In this document: piece by piece, positions 52,178 to 63,358 of the stretch
Layout of the letters: each line of letters opens with the position of its first letter
How positions within the stretch are numbered: the stretch's first letter is position 1
Origin: Beijerinckia indica subsp. indica ATCC 9039
Lineage (GTDB): Bacteria; Pseudomonadota; Alphaproteobacteria; Rhizobiales; Beijerinckiaceae
Length of the DNA stretch: 64,000 bases
NCBI RefSeq assembly: GCF_000019845.1
Contig: NC_010581.1
Span: 1,059,501-1,123,500 of the forward strand
Reading direction: 5' to 3'
Position numbers and translations under genes: made by a program
The notes under the pieces: model-generated
What the model saw: only the letters and a program-made list of their open reading frames with translations
Database searches by the model: none
What the model was told of the DNA's origin: nothing

Positions 52178-52732
52178 ATGGACACGCCCAGTTCGGACAA
52201 GACGATATTGTCATCGAGTCCGAACACACCTCACGAAAAAGACAATGCGGAGTTCGATCCCACGCATTTTTTGGTCGTCCCGGCGCGCACGTTCGAGGAA
52301 CTCAAAGTAGGGGAGGTCTTCCGCGCCCCCAGCCGTACGCTCACCGACGCCCATGCGGCTGCTTTTCAAACCGTCTCCGCCGATAATCATCCGGTCCATT
52401 ATGATGTCGAGTGGGCGCGCAGACACGGGCATTCTGCACCTGTGGTTCATGGTCTGCAGGTGCTCGCCTTCACAGCGCCAGGAGCGACACTCTTTCCCCA
52501 TTTCATTGGCGAGGCCTTTATCGCGTTTACGGAATTGTCATGTCAATTTCTGAAAGAAGTTCATTCAGGGGACACGCTCTACCCTATGCTGACCATCACG
52601 GCTCTCGAACCCGGTGAAGCTGGCGGCACTGTCGTGACGAGAGCAACGGTGCACAACCAGCGGGGAGAACTCGTCCTTTCCGGGCAGCATAAATATCTCC
52701 TTCGCATGGCGGAAAAGCAGATGGCTCCCTAG
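52178..52732 (+). CDS. MaoC family dehydratase
   Basis: A 184-residue hot-dog-fold enoyl-CoA hydratase-like protein. After an unstructured N-terminal ~30 residues come FEELKVGEVFRAPSRTLTDA, the catalytic segment SADNHPVHYDVEWARRHG (Asp/His) and APVVHGLQVLAFTAPGA. The C-terminal part carries ITALEPGEAGGTVVTRATVH and NQRGELVLSGQHKYLL. R-specific hydration of a short enoyl-CoA is the usual activity. GGAGAG stands before the ATG. It follows the hydrolase by 42 bases and precedes katG by about 140; an operon with the hydrolase is likely. Confidence 0.88.
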   Translation: MDTPSSDKTILSSSPNTPHEKDNAEFDPTHFLVVPARTFEELKVGEVFRAPSRTLTDAHAAAFQTVSADNHPVHYDVEWARRHGHSAPVVHGLQVLAFTAPGATLFPHFIGEAFIAFTELSCQFLKEVHSGDTLYPMLTITALEPGEAGGTVVTRATVHNQRGELVLSGQHKYLLRMAEKQMAP

Positions 52733-52769
52733 GTGTTTAGTCCGCCTAAGACAGGCTTAGTTCGATTGA

Positions 52770-55088
<2,319 letters not shown>

Positions 55089-55102
55089 CCGAATATATCT
55101 AG

Positions 55103-55127
55103 CGGGCGGCCTGTGTATGGCCGCCCG
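55103..55127. terminator. Hairpin after katG
   Basis: Perfect 9-bp GC-rich stem CGGGCGGCC/GGCCGCCCG with a 7-base loop, 15 bases after the katG stop, followed by GTTAC rather than a T tract. Confidence 0.7.
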
Positions 55128-55311
55128 GTTACATTCCAGAAGAGGAAAGCCGCACCTGCCGGTTATGAAATGGAGGTATGATGCGTCTCTACGACTGTGC
55201 TCTTTCTAAATCAGAAGTCTGTCTCAATTGAGTTGGTACAGAATAGCCACCAGGCCACATACCCGATACCTCGCCTTCGAGTGAAGGCGCATGAGTTTTC
55301 AGACCATCGTT

Positions 55312-56241
55312 CTACTTCGGCGTTAATGTCTGGATGGCGAGCGCTGTCGCTGCTACGCGATTTTCGACTCCGATTTTTGCGTAGACCTGCTCTAGATGTT
55401 TGTCCACGGTGCGTGGCGATAGGCCCAGGATTTCGCCTATGTCACGGTTGGATTTGCCACGAGCGACCCATGTCAACACCTCCGCCTCGCGAGAGGTGAG
55501 GTTCAGCCGGGTTTTCAGTGTCTGCTCGGGCGAAAGGGTATTGTCTTCCATGACCCTGAGCAGCAATTCATCCGGACCGACCTGACTGACATAGGATATT
55601 TTCAACCTCCGGTCTGCATTCTCGATCCGCAGTTCGAATGTCTCGGTCTCATCTCCTGTCTTTCCTCGCAGCCCGTCGAGCCAGCATCGTACAGTTTCAG
55701 GGAGCAGGAAACCGTCGACGGGTGCCGAACTCGTGATGGTCGTGAGCAAAGCTGTTGCCTGTGGAGTGCTCCAGAGCACGCGGCCCAACCGGTTGACGGA
55801 GAGCAGAAAGCGGCCAGCCGCGTCGAGTGCGGCTCGTGCGCTATAGGTCTCGCGGGCATTGGTGAGATGGACGCGCATACGTGCCATGAGCTCGTCCAAA
55901 GCGATTGGCTTCGTCACATAATCGACGCCGCCGGCTTCGAGGCCCATGACAATCTGTTCGGTATCGGAAAGAGCCGTCATGAAGATCACGGGCACGTGTG
56001 TCACAATCTTATCGCGCTTCAGACGGCGGCAGGTTTCGAAACCGTCCATGCCCGGCATCACGGCGTCCATCAAGATGATGTCAGGGGTAATCCGTTCGAC
56101 AAGCGCGAGGGCATTGGCGCCATCGACCGCGATCAATACGGTCGCTCCGGCCGCTTCGAGTGCGTCGGTCAAAAAGCTTAATGTTTCAGGCGAATCGTCC
56201 ACAACAAGAACAATGTCACGCCGCTGTGTGCTATGCGTCAT
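55312..56241 (-). CDS. Response regulator, REC domain plus LuxR-type HTH
   Basis: A 309-residue DNA-binding response regulator. The receiver (about 10-125) has the acidic pair in LVVDDSPE, phosphoacceptor Asp in IILMDAVMPGMDGFE (Asp57-59 region), Thr in FMTALSD and Lys in YVTKPIAL. A middle PAS-like linker (about 135-230, FLLSVNRLGRVLWSTPQATA) is followed by a LuxR HTH (about 243-305: LTSREAEVLTWVARGKSNRD, LSPRTVDKHLEQVYAKIGV). Its start overlaps the kinase gene stop by 11 bases, so the kinase is its partner. Likely target is the divergent urt operon. Confidence 0.92.
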   Translation of the reverse strand: MTHSTQRRDIVLVVDDSPETLSFLTDALEAAGATVLIAVDGANALALVERITPDIILMDAVMPGMDGFETCRRLKRDKIVTHVPVIFMTALSDTEQIVMGLEAGGVDYVTKPIALDELMARMRVHLTNARETYSARAALDAAGRFLLSVNRLGRVLWSTPQATALLTTITSSAPVDGFLLPETVRCWLDGLRGKTGDETETFELRIENADRRLKISYVSQVGPDELLLRVMEDNTLSPEQTLKTRLNLTSREAEVLTWVARGKSNRDIGEILGLSPRTVDKHLEQVYAKIGVENRVAATALAIQTLTPK

Positions 56242-59200
56242 CGCGACGTATTGCCTCCAGGAGAGTCATATATTGCTTAAGGTCGAAGACATCCATCAGG
56301 TCACGCATATGCGCGACAAAGGCATCATGTTCGGATGAGAGGGTCTCCATCTCATTGAGCTTGGCCTGGATGCCCCGTACGTAGCCGATTTCTCCGAGCT
56401 TGATCAATTCGGCGATATGGTCGCTGGCTGGCGGGCGTATCGAGAGCGGCGGGCGTAGGGGGGCTTTGGTCTCGCCGGTTTCCACCTGGTCGGTCCATTC
56501 CAGATCAAGCAATGTCTGTACCTTTTCGAGGAGACCCGGCAGATGAACCGGCTTGACGATCTGATCGTCATGATAGCGCTTCTCCATCACATCCTCGCGG
56601 ATCTCGCCAGCATTGGCTGAGATGATGATGATGCGTAGGCGCGTGAAGCCTTCATCGCGAAGTTGTCGGGCGACTTCCCAACCATCCAGGTTTGGCATTG
56701 AAATGTCGAGCAGAAGCAGATCGGGATCCCACTGCCGCACCATTTCCATCGCGGCGACGCCATCTGGAGCGGAAAGCACTGTGAAACCCAGCGGGATCAG
56801 CAATTCATGCATGAGATCACGGTGGTCCACGTTGTCGTCGGCAACGAGCACAGTGCGACGCGGGCCAAGATAGCCACGAATGCTTTGCTCGATGGGCCTC
56901 GCATGGACAGGATGGGTCGCCTCGGAGAGCATGATCTTCACTTGGAAGGTGCTGCCCACGCCAATTTCCGAGGTCAAGCAGATTTCTCCGCCCATGATTT
57001 CCGTAAGCAATTTGGTAATGGTGAGCCCAAGACCAATGCCAATGATCGCATAGGTGCCGGCATGCTGGCCACGCTCGAAGGGATAGAAGATGCGTTCCTG
57101 GTCATTGCGGGAGATGCCCATGCCAGTGTCTTCGATTTCGAACCTGGCGACCGGATAGCGATAGGAAACACGGAGGGTGACTCGGCCTTCCGCGGTGAAT
57201 TTGATGGCGTTGGTCAGAAGGTTGATCAGAATCTGCCGCAGCCGCTTTTCATCGGTAAAGACCACGGCCGGGAGATGTTCGGAGCGGATATAAACGAAAT
57301 CGATCCCTTTGGCTGTAGCCTGGAGGCGGAACATATCAACCAGATGGTCGAGGAATTCGCCAAAGCGGACTTCGTCGCGCGACAGGTGCAAACGTCCCGC
57401 CTCGATCTTGGAAATATCGAGCAGTCCGTCAATGAGGCCGGACAGGTGCTCCGCCGAGCGATGCATCACGCGAATGGCATTGCGCCGGTGAGAAGGGATT
57501 GAGACATCGCGTTCAAGAATCTGAGCATAGCCCATAATAGCATTCAGCGGCGTCCGCAGTTCATGGCTCAAGCCGACCACAAAGCGGCTTTTGGCGAGAT
57601 TGGCGGCCTCCGCCACTTCCTTCGCTTTCTGGAGCTTTTGGTCGGTGCGCTTATGGGCCTCGATCTCGCGCCTTAAAAGCGCGGTCTGGCGGTGACTTTC
57701 CTCTTGCGCCACACTCCGGCTTTCTTGCGTCAGCACGAAGAGCCAAGCGGCAATGCCAGCGATGATGAGCAGGATGAAATAGAGTGTGAAGAGCATCGCA
57801 CCAATTGCCGCACGCTCAGCGGCAGGGGCGAGAGCGGCCTGCAAATAGAGCGCACCCAATATGGCTGCGATAATGGAGGCAAGCACCGCCAACACACCGA
57901 GATAATGGCCGAGGCGGGAATTGATGCGCTCCATGATCCAGGCCGGCAGTGCCGCCCCCAGCGCCGCGAGGATCTGCTCGGGAAAGCGCGCCTCCGTCTT
58001 GCAACGGTCGTTGCAGCGTGCGTCGAGCGAGCAGCAGAGCGAGCAAATCGGCCCATCATAGGCCGGGCAATGCGCCATATCCTCGATCTCGAATTTATGT
58101 TTGCAGATGCAGCATTTCAGCGCTTCCTTATCGTGCCAATTCTCGCGTGGATGGCGGGCGATGTAATAACGGCCCTTGGTGAGGAAGGCGATCAGGGGCG
58201 CGGTGCTGAAAGAAACGAAGAGCGCCAGGAATGGTGCGCATGCTTGGAGCAGCGGGCCGAAAACGCCCGCGAAGGCGAAGACGGCGACACCGGTTCCAGC
58301 CATCACCGCCCCGACGCCGACTGGGTTGATATCGTAGAGATGGGCACGCTTGAATTCGATGCCGGGCGGAGAGAGACCGAGCGGCTTGTTCACGATAAGG
58401 TCCGCGACGATCGCGGCCACCCATGCGACCGCGATGATGGAATAAAGGCCCAATATCTTCTCGAGAATCTTGTAGATGCCGAGCGTCATCAGCATCAGCG
58501 CGATGGCGACATTGAAGACCAGCCAGACGACACGTCCGGGGTGGCTGTGCGTGAGGCGGGAGAAGAAGTTTGACCAGGCAATTGAGCCCGCATAGGAATT
58601 GGTGACATTGATCTTGAGCTGCGCCACAATCACAAACAGACCGGTGAAAGCGAGTGCCACTTGCGGTGACAACGCGGTCTTGAAGGCGATGAGATACATC
58701 TGGGTCGGCTCGGCGGCATGGCTGAATGGCACGCCATGCTGCAAGGCATAATAAGCGAGAAAGGAACCGCCGAGCATTTTCAGCCCGCCCGGAACGACCC
58801 AGCCTGGCCCGGCCGATATCATGGCCACCCACCATGCCGTGGGAGATACACCCGGCGTCGAGCCTTGCGCGCGGCGTGGCAGAAAGCGCAGGAAATCAAC
58901 CTGCTCACCAATTTGGGTGATCACGGCGAAAACCAATGTCGAGGCTAAGCCGAACCTCACCAAATCGAAAGAGCCGTTTGCGCCGTCAAGCAGACCCGGA
59001 AAACCAGTCCAGCCCGCCATCAATGTGCCGTCGCTGCTCCAGGTAATGAAGAGAAAGGGCAGCACGTTCAGGAAAATCCAGAGGGGCTGCGTCCAGAGTT
59101 GAAAGCGGCTGATGAAGGTGATGCCATGCGTCACCAAAGGGATGACGACGAGCGCGCTGACGAAATAGCCGATCATCAGCGGCACGCCGAAACACATTTC

Positions 59201-59704
59201 GAGTGCAAGCGCCATGATCGCCGCTTCGATGGCGAAGAACAGATAGGTGAAGGATGCGTAGATCAGCGACGTGAGCGTCGAGCCGATATAGCCGAAGCCG
59301 GCGCCGCGCGTGAGCAGGTCGATATCGACCCCATATTTGGCGGCATAATAGCTGATGGGCAGACCCGTGGCGAAGATCAGCGCGCAGACCACGAGAATGG
59401 CGGTGACGGCGTTTGAAAAGCCGTAACTCAGGGTGATGGCGCCGCCGATCGCTTCCAGCGCCAGAAAGGCGACCGCGCCGAGGGCGGTATTGGCGACCCG
59501 CAACACCGACCATCGCCGGGAATTCTTTGCGGTAAAGCGGAGCGCATAATCTTCAAGCGTCTCATTGACGACCCATTGATTGTAGCGACGCCGCACCCGA
59601 ATGATCTTCTGCTCCGCCGCCATCGGGGCCTGCCTCGCTGCCTCGTCGATCGATATCCGCCTTTCGTTCCCCACGATGCTCCTGCTCTTTCGCCGGTCCT
59701 GGAA
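56231..59704 (-). CDS. NCS1 permease - Cys-rich segment - hybrid histidine kinase fusion
   Basis: About 1157 residues. Residues ~55-510 are a 12-helix NCS1 (cytosine/purine/hydantoin permease-type) transporter, starting VRRRYNQWVVNETLEDYALR. A Cys-rich segment (~530-563) carries nine Cys (CCICKHKF, HCPAYDGPICSLCC, CNDRC), likely binding metal. Two more helices precede the kinase core: H-box LSHELRTPLNAIMGY (His ~712), N-box NLLTNAIKFT, G-boxes DTGMGIS and GIGLGLTITK. A receiver (~960-1080) has its Asp in LLLLDISMPNLDGWE, followed by a helical tail that could be an Hpt-like or dimer segment. Substrate sensing by the permease is inferred from architecture. Start uncertain (ATG 59704 or 59623). 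Divergent from urtA and overlapping the regulator gene. Confidence 0.9.
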   Translation of the reverse strand, partial: FQDRRKSRSIVGNERRISIDEAARQAPMAAEQKIIRVRRRYNQWVVNETLEDYALRFTAKNSRRWSVLRVANTALGAVAFLALEAIGGAITLSYGFSNAVTAILVVCALIFATGLPISYYAAKYGVDIDLLTRGAGFGYIGSTLTSLIYASFTYLFFAIEAAIMALALEMCFGVPLMIGYFVSALVVIPLVTHGITFISRFQLWTQPLWIFLNVLPFLFITWSSDGTLMAGWTGFPGLLDGANGSFDLVRFGLASTLVFAVITQIGEQVDFLRFLPRRAQGSTPGVSPTAWWVAMISAGPGWVVPGGLKMLGGSFLAYYALQHGVPFSHAAEPTQMYLIAFKTALSPQVALAFTGLFVIVAQLKINVTNSYAGSIAWSNFFSRLTHSHPGRVVWLVFNVAIALMLMTLGIYKILEKILGLYSIIAVAWVAAIVADLIVNKPLGLSPPGIEFKRAHLYDINPVGVGAVMAGTGVAVFAFAGVFGPLLQACAPFLALFVSFSTAPLIAFLTKGRYYIARHPRENWHDKEALKCCICKHKFEIEDMAHCPAYDGPICSLCCSLDARCNDRCKTEARFPEQILAALGAALPAWIMERINSRLGHYLGVLAVLASIIAAILGALYLQAALAPAAERAAIGAMLFTLYFILLIIAGIAAWLFVLTQESRSVAQEESHRQTALLRREIEAHKRTDQKLQKAKEVAEAANLAKSRFVVGLSHELRTPLNAIMGYAQILERDVSIPSHRRNAIRVMHRSAEHLSGLIDGLLDISKIEAGRLHLSRDEVRFGEFLDHLVDMFRLQATAKGIDFVYIRSEHLPAVVFTDEKRLRQILINLLTNAIKFTAEGRVTLRVSYRYPVARFEIEDTGMGISRNDQERIFYPFERGQHAGTYAIIGIGLGLTITKLLTEIMGGEICLTSEIGVGSTFQVKIMLSEATHPVHARPIEQSIRGYLGPRRTVLVADDNVDHRDLMHELLIPLGFTVLSAPDGVAAMEMVRQWDPDLLLLDISMPNLDGWEVARQLRDEGFTRLRIIIISANAGEIREDVMEKRYHDDQIVKPVHLPGLLEKVQTLLDLEWTDQVETGETKAPLRPPLSIRPPASDHIAELIKLGEIGYVRGIQAKLNEMETLSSEHDAFVAHMRDLMDVFDLKQYMTLLEAIRRDDA

Positions 59705-59926
59705 CATGGAATCAATCAGCACGAGGCTTGTTGAGCACCACGCCAAAGCACACTCCATTCCACGGCGAAGGTAGGGAGAAAGTGTGCATACTGTCCGATG
59801 GGTTGGGCCAAACCCCTATACGGTAATCCACGTATTGCTGCGACGCGTCATACCGTCAATCTTCCCCCTCGACAAAAGCGCATCAACGCGTGTCAAGGCC
59901 GCGCGGAAAACCGTGGAGGGGGACTT

Positions 59927-61207
59927 ATGTCTTCAAATGACGATCACTCGAAAGATAGTTCTGTCAGCCGTCGCAATGTGCTGAAAGTCCTGTCGACTGT
60001 TCCAGCTGCCGCGCTCCTGCCGGCTGCCGCATTATTTCCGAAGGCTGGCTATGCCCAGGCGCCAGCAACCTCGGCGGTCAACACGACAGGATTAGCCGTC
60101 ACCGACACTGAGGTGACGGTTGGCATTCTGCATTCCGTCACCGGCACAATGGCGATCTCGGAGACCGGCTCGGTGCAAGCCGAGAAGCTCGCCATCGATC
60201 AGATCAATGCCGCTGGCGGCGTGCTCGGTCGCAAGATCAAATATATTCAGGAAGATGGCGCCTCCGATTGGCCGACCTTCGCCGAAAAGGCGAAGAAGCT
60301 GCTCGTCAACGATAAATGCGCCTCGGTCATGGGGTGCTGGACTTCGGCATCGCGCAAGGCAGTGTTGCCGGTCTTCGAGCAATATAACGGCATCCTCTAT
60401 TACCCCACCTTTTACGAAGGGTTGGAACAGTCGAAAAACGTCATCTATACGGGCCAGGAGGCGACCCAGCAAATCATCGCCGGTCTCGACTGGGTTTCCA
60501 AGGTCAAGGGCGCCAAGTCGTTCTATCTTCTTGGTTCGGACTATATCTGGCCGCGTACCTCCAACAAGATCGCGCGGAAGCATATTGAAAACTTCCTCAA
60601 GGGGAAGGTGGTCGGAGAGGAATATTTCCCGCTCGGCCACACCCAGTTCAATTCCGTCATCAATAAGATCAAGCTGACCAAGCCGGACGTGATCTACGCA
60701 ATCATCGTCGGCGGTTCCAATGTTGCCTTTTACAAGCAGCTCAAGGCGGCAGGCATCGATCTTTCCAAGCAGACCTTGCTCACCATTTCCGTGACCGAGG
60801 ACGAGATATTGGGCATTGGTGGCGAAAATATTGCCGGCGCCTATGCGTGCATGAAGTACTTCCAGTCCCTCGACAACTCGAACAACAAGAAGTTCGTGGA
60901 AGCCTTCAAGAAGGCCTATGGCGACAAGGTGGTGATCGGCGATGTGACGCAGGCGGCTTATCTGGGGCCCTGGCTGTGGAAGCTGACCGTTGAGAAGGCT
61001 GGCAGCTTCGACGTCGACAAAGTGGTGGAAGCTTCTCCCGGCATCGAGTTCAAAGAGGCTCCCGAAGGCTACGTCAAGATCCATCCGAACCACCATCTGT
61101 GGAGCCGGACGCGTGTCGGCAAGGCGCTCGTCAATGGCCAGTACGAGGTGGTCTACGAGACCCCTGATCTCGTAGAGCCGAACCCGTTCCCCAAAGGATA
61201 TCAATAA
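59927..61207 (+). CDS. urtA: Urea ABC transporter substrate-binding protein
   Basis: A 426-residue periplasmic binding protein for urea. The twin-Arg leader SVSRRNVLKVLSTVPAA suggests Tat export, with cleavage after GYAQA. The mature part is a type I periplasmic fold: VTVGILHSVTGTMAISETGS, AIDQINAAGGVLGRKI, LYYPTFYEGLEQSKNVIYTG, and SDYIWPRTSNKIA near the hinge, all characteristic of UrtA rather than branched-chain amino acid binding proteins. GGAGGGGGACTT precedes ATG 59927. It heads the urtABCD operon, 222 bases from the divergent kinase gene, and is followed by a hairpin that could reduce downstream transcription. Confidence 0.95.
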   Translation: MSSNDDHSKDSSVSRRNVLKVLSTVPAAALLPAAALFPKAGYAQAPATSAVNTTGLAVTDTEVTVGILHSVTGTMAISETGSVQAEKLAIDQINAAGGVLGRKIKYIQEDGASDWPTFAEKAKKLLVNDKCASVMGCWTSASRKAVLPVFEQYNGILYYPTFYEGLEQSKNVIYTGQEATQQIIAGLDWVSKVKGAKSFYLLGSDYIWPRTSNKIARKHIENFLKGKVVGEEYFPLGHTQFNSVINKIKLTKPDVIYAIIVGGSNVAFYKQLKAAGIDLSKQTLLTISVTEDEILGIGGENIAGAYACMKYFQSLDNSNNKKFVEAFKKAYGDKVVIGDVTQAAYLGPWLWKLTVEKAGSFDVDKVVEASPGIEFKEAPEGYVKIHPNHHLWSRTRVGKALVNGQYEVVYETPDLVEPNPFPKGYQ

Positions 61208-61219
61208 GCTGTAGAAATG

Positions 61220-61249
61220 GCCCGCTCTCTTTGACGACAGAGGGCGGGC
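61220..61249 (+). terminator. Intercistronic hairpin between urtA and urtB
   Basis: GCCCGC-T-CTCT paired with AGAG-G-GCGGGC around an 8-base loop, one mismatch. Partial terminators or stabilising stems after the binding-protein gene are usual in ABC operons and would raise UrtA over the permeases. Confidence 0.65.
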
Positions 61250-61280
61250 GTACCCTTTGGCTCATGCGCGGGGAACGCAG

Positions 61281-62207
61281 ATGTTCATGGACTATTCGCT
61301 CGGCGATCTCGGTTCGATCTTCGTCATGCAGGCTTTTGCCGGCCTGATCCTGTTCTCGATCTTCGTCCTGATGGCGCTGGGTCTGGCCATCATCTTTGGC
61401 CAGATGGGCGTCATCAATATGGCGCATGGCGAGTTCATGATCCTTGGCGCCTATATGACGTATCTCACGTCAAATCTGTTCCAAACCTATCTGCCCTCGC
61501 TCTATTCGATCTATTTCTTCGTCGCCATGGCGGTCGCCTTTCTCGCCTCCGGCGCGCTCGGCCTCCTTGTCGAGTGGAGCATGATCCGCTTTCTTTATAA
61601 GCGGCCGCTAGACACTCTCCTGGCCACGTGGGGCCTCAGTCTCATCCTGCAACAAAGCTACCGCTCCATTTTTGGCGCGCGCGAGGTGGGTGTCGAACTG
61701 CCGCCATGGATGATGGGTTCGCTGCCTGTTACCGGCACGATCGAAGTCCAGATCAACGGCTTGTTCGTGATGGGCCTCACCGTCGTCATTACCCTTTCTG
61801 TTTATCTTCTGCTTTATCGTTCGAGCTGGGGCAAACAGGTGCGCGCCGTGATGCAGAACCGTGTCATGGCGGGGGCGGTCGGTATCAATACAGAGAAAAC
61901 CGATCGCTATACATTCGGCCTTGGCTGCGGCATCGCCGGCATCGCTGGCTCCGCTTTCACCATGATCGGCTCTACGGGTCCGACCGCCGGTCAGCTCTAT
62001 ATCGTCGATACATTCCTCGTCGTCGTGTTTGGTGGCGCGCAGAGCCTCCTTGGCGTCATCGCTTCGGCTTTTACAATTTCCCAAGCGCAGTCGACGCTGG
62101 AGTTTTTCTTATCTGGCTCGATGGCGAAAGTGCTCACTCTGCTCGGCGTGGTGGTCATCCTGATGATTCGTCCACAAGGTCTGTTCACCATCAAGGTCCG
62201 GCGTTGA
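61281..62207 (+). CDS. urtB: Urea ABC transporter permease UrtB
   Basis: A 308-residue LivH-type inner-membrane permease with eight or nine hydrophobic helices. Typical blocks are FVLMALGLAIIFGQMGVINMAHGEFM at the start of the second helix region, DTLLATWGLSLILQQSYRSI, and the EAA-like coupling stretch QVRAVMQNRVMAGAVGINTE (about 190-210), then VFGGAQSLLGVI. It forms the pore with UrtC and imports urea. A frame extension to 61257 exists, but ATG 61281 follows GGGGAACGCAG. UrtC starts ten bases after its stop. In longer UrtB forms an N-terminal extension is present; this is the short type. Confidence 0.94.
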   Translation: MFMDYSLGDLGSIFVMQAFAGLILFSIFVLMALGLAIIFGQMGVINMAHGEFMILGAYMTYLTSNLFQTYLPSLYSIYFFVAMAVAFLASGALGLLVEWSMIRFLYKRPLDTLLATWGLSLILQQSYRSIFGAREVGVELPPWMMGSLPVTGTIEVQINGLFVMGLTVVITLSVYLLLYRSSWGKQVRAVMQNRVMAGAVGINTEKTDRYTFGLGCGIAGIAGSAFTMIGSTGPTAGQLYIVDTFLVVVFGGAQSLLGVIASAFTISQAQSTLEFFLSGSMAKVLTLLGVVVILMIRPQGLFTIKVRR

Positions 62208-62217
62208 GGAGGGGTAA

Positions 62218-63348
62218 ATGACACCATTCGACCGTAGTTTCTTCCTTGCCCGCAAGGATATCGTTGGCATTGTGATTTTGAGTGCGCTGCTCATCGTCAT
62301 TCTGCCTCTCGCACTCGACAGCTTTCGCCTGCAAATGGTTGGCAAATATCTGACCTATGCATTCGTGGCGCTTGGCCTGGTCCTATGCTGGGGATATGCT
62401 GGCATCCTTTCGCTTGGCCAAGGCATATTCTTCGGCCTTGGCGGCTATTGCATGGCCATGTATCTCAAGCTCGAAGCTTCGAGCGTGGAGAACACCAAGA
62501 TCCAGTCGACACCGGGCATTCCGGACTTCATGGATTGGAACCAGCTCACCGAATTGCCCTATTTCTGGCGGCCTTTCCACAGCTTCGGCTTCACGACTCT
62601 CGCCATTGTCGCAGTGCCTGCCATCTTCGCGGGAATCATCGGCTTTGCCATGTTCAAGCGGCGCGTGGGTGGTGTCTATTTCTCGATCATCACGCAGGCC
62701 ATCGCCTCGATCCTGACCATCCTCATCATTGGTCAGCAGGGATATACAGGCGGCATCAACGGAATCACGGATCTGCGGACGCTGCACGGTTGGGATATCC
62801 GCACCGATGCGGCGAAGAGTATCCTCTATTTCGTCTGTGTCGGTCTGCTGCTCGCCTCCATTCTGCTGGCCTATTACGTCAAATCCTCCAAACTCGGCCG
62901 CATACTCGTCGCCATGCGCGATAAAGAGGATCGTGTCCGTTTCTCCGGCTATGACGTCGCCAATTTCAAAGTCTTCATCTTCTGCCTTTCCGCTATTCTG
63001 TCGGCGATCGGTGGTGCGATGTTTACACTCCAGGTCGGCTTCATGTCGCCGTCCTTCGTCGGAACAGTGCCCTCGATCGAAATGGTCATCTATTGCGCCG
63101 TCGGCGGTCGCCTTTCCCTGCTGGGAGCGGTCTATGGCACGCTGCTCGTCAGCTGGGCAAAGACATCCCTCTCCGAGAGCTTTCCTGAACTCTGGCTGTT
63201 CGGTCTCGGCGGCTTGTTCATCGCCGTGGTGCTTGTCTTCCCGAATGGCCTTGCCGGCCTCTACCAGACGTATGTGGCCCCGCATCTGGGCAAGGTCTTC
63301 GGCCTGAAGCCGAAGACGCCCAGCGGCGCCCCGGCCGTTGCCGAGTGA
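62218..63348 (+). CDS. urtC: Urea ABC transporter permease UrtC
   Basis: A 376-residue LivM-type permease, partner of UrtB. The N-terminal helices include YAFVALGLVLCWGYAGILSL and GQGIFFGLGGYCMAMYLKL; the loop TPGIPDFMDWNQLTELPYFW is typical of UrtC. The coupling helix region is LVAMRDKEDRVRFSGYDVAN, followed by YCAVGGRLSLLGAVYGTLLV. The start has TGAGGAGGGG five bases upstream. Stop and next ATG (urtD) are separated by ten bases, so translation is coupled along the operon. Confidence 0.94.
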   Translation: MTPFDRSFFLARKDIVGIVILSALLIVILPLALDSFRLQMVGKYLTYAFVALGLVLCWGYAGILSLGQGIFFGLGGYCMAMYLKLEASSVENTKIQSTPGIPDFMDWNQLTELPYFWRPFHSFGFTTLAIVAVPAIFAGIIGFAMFKRRVGGVYFSIITQAIASILTILIIGQQGYTGGINGITDLRTLHGWDIRTDAAKSILYFVCVGLLLASILLAYYVKSSKLGRILVAMRDKEDRVRFSGYDVANFKVFIFCLSAILSAIGGAMFTLQVGFMSPSFVGTVPSIEMVIYCAVGGRLSLLGAVYGTLLVSWAKTSLSESFPELWLFGLGGLFIAVVLVFPNGLAGLYQTYVAPHLGKVFGLKPKTPSGAPAVAE

Positions 63349-63358
63349 GGAGCACCCA

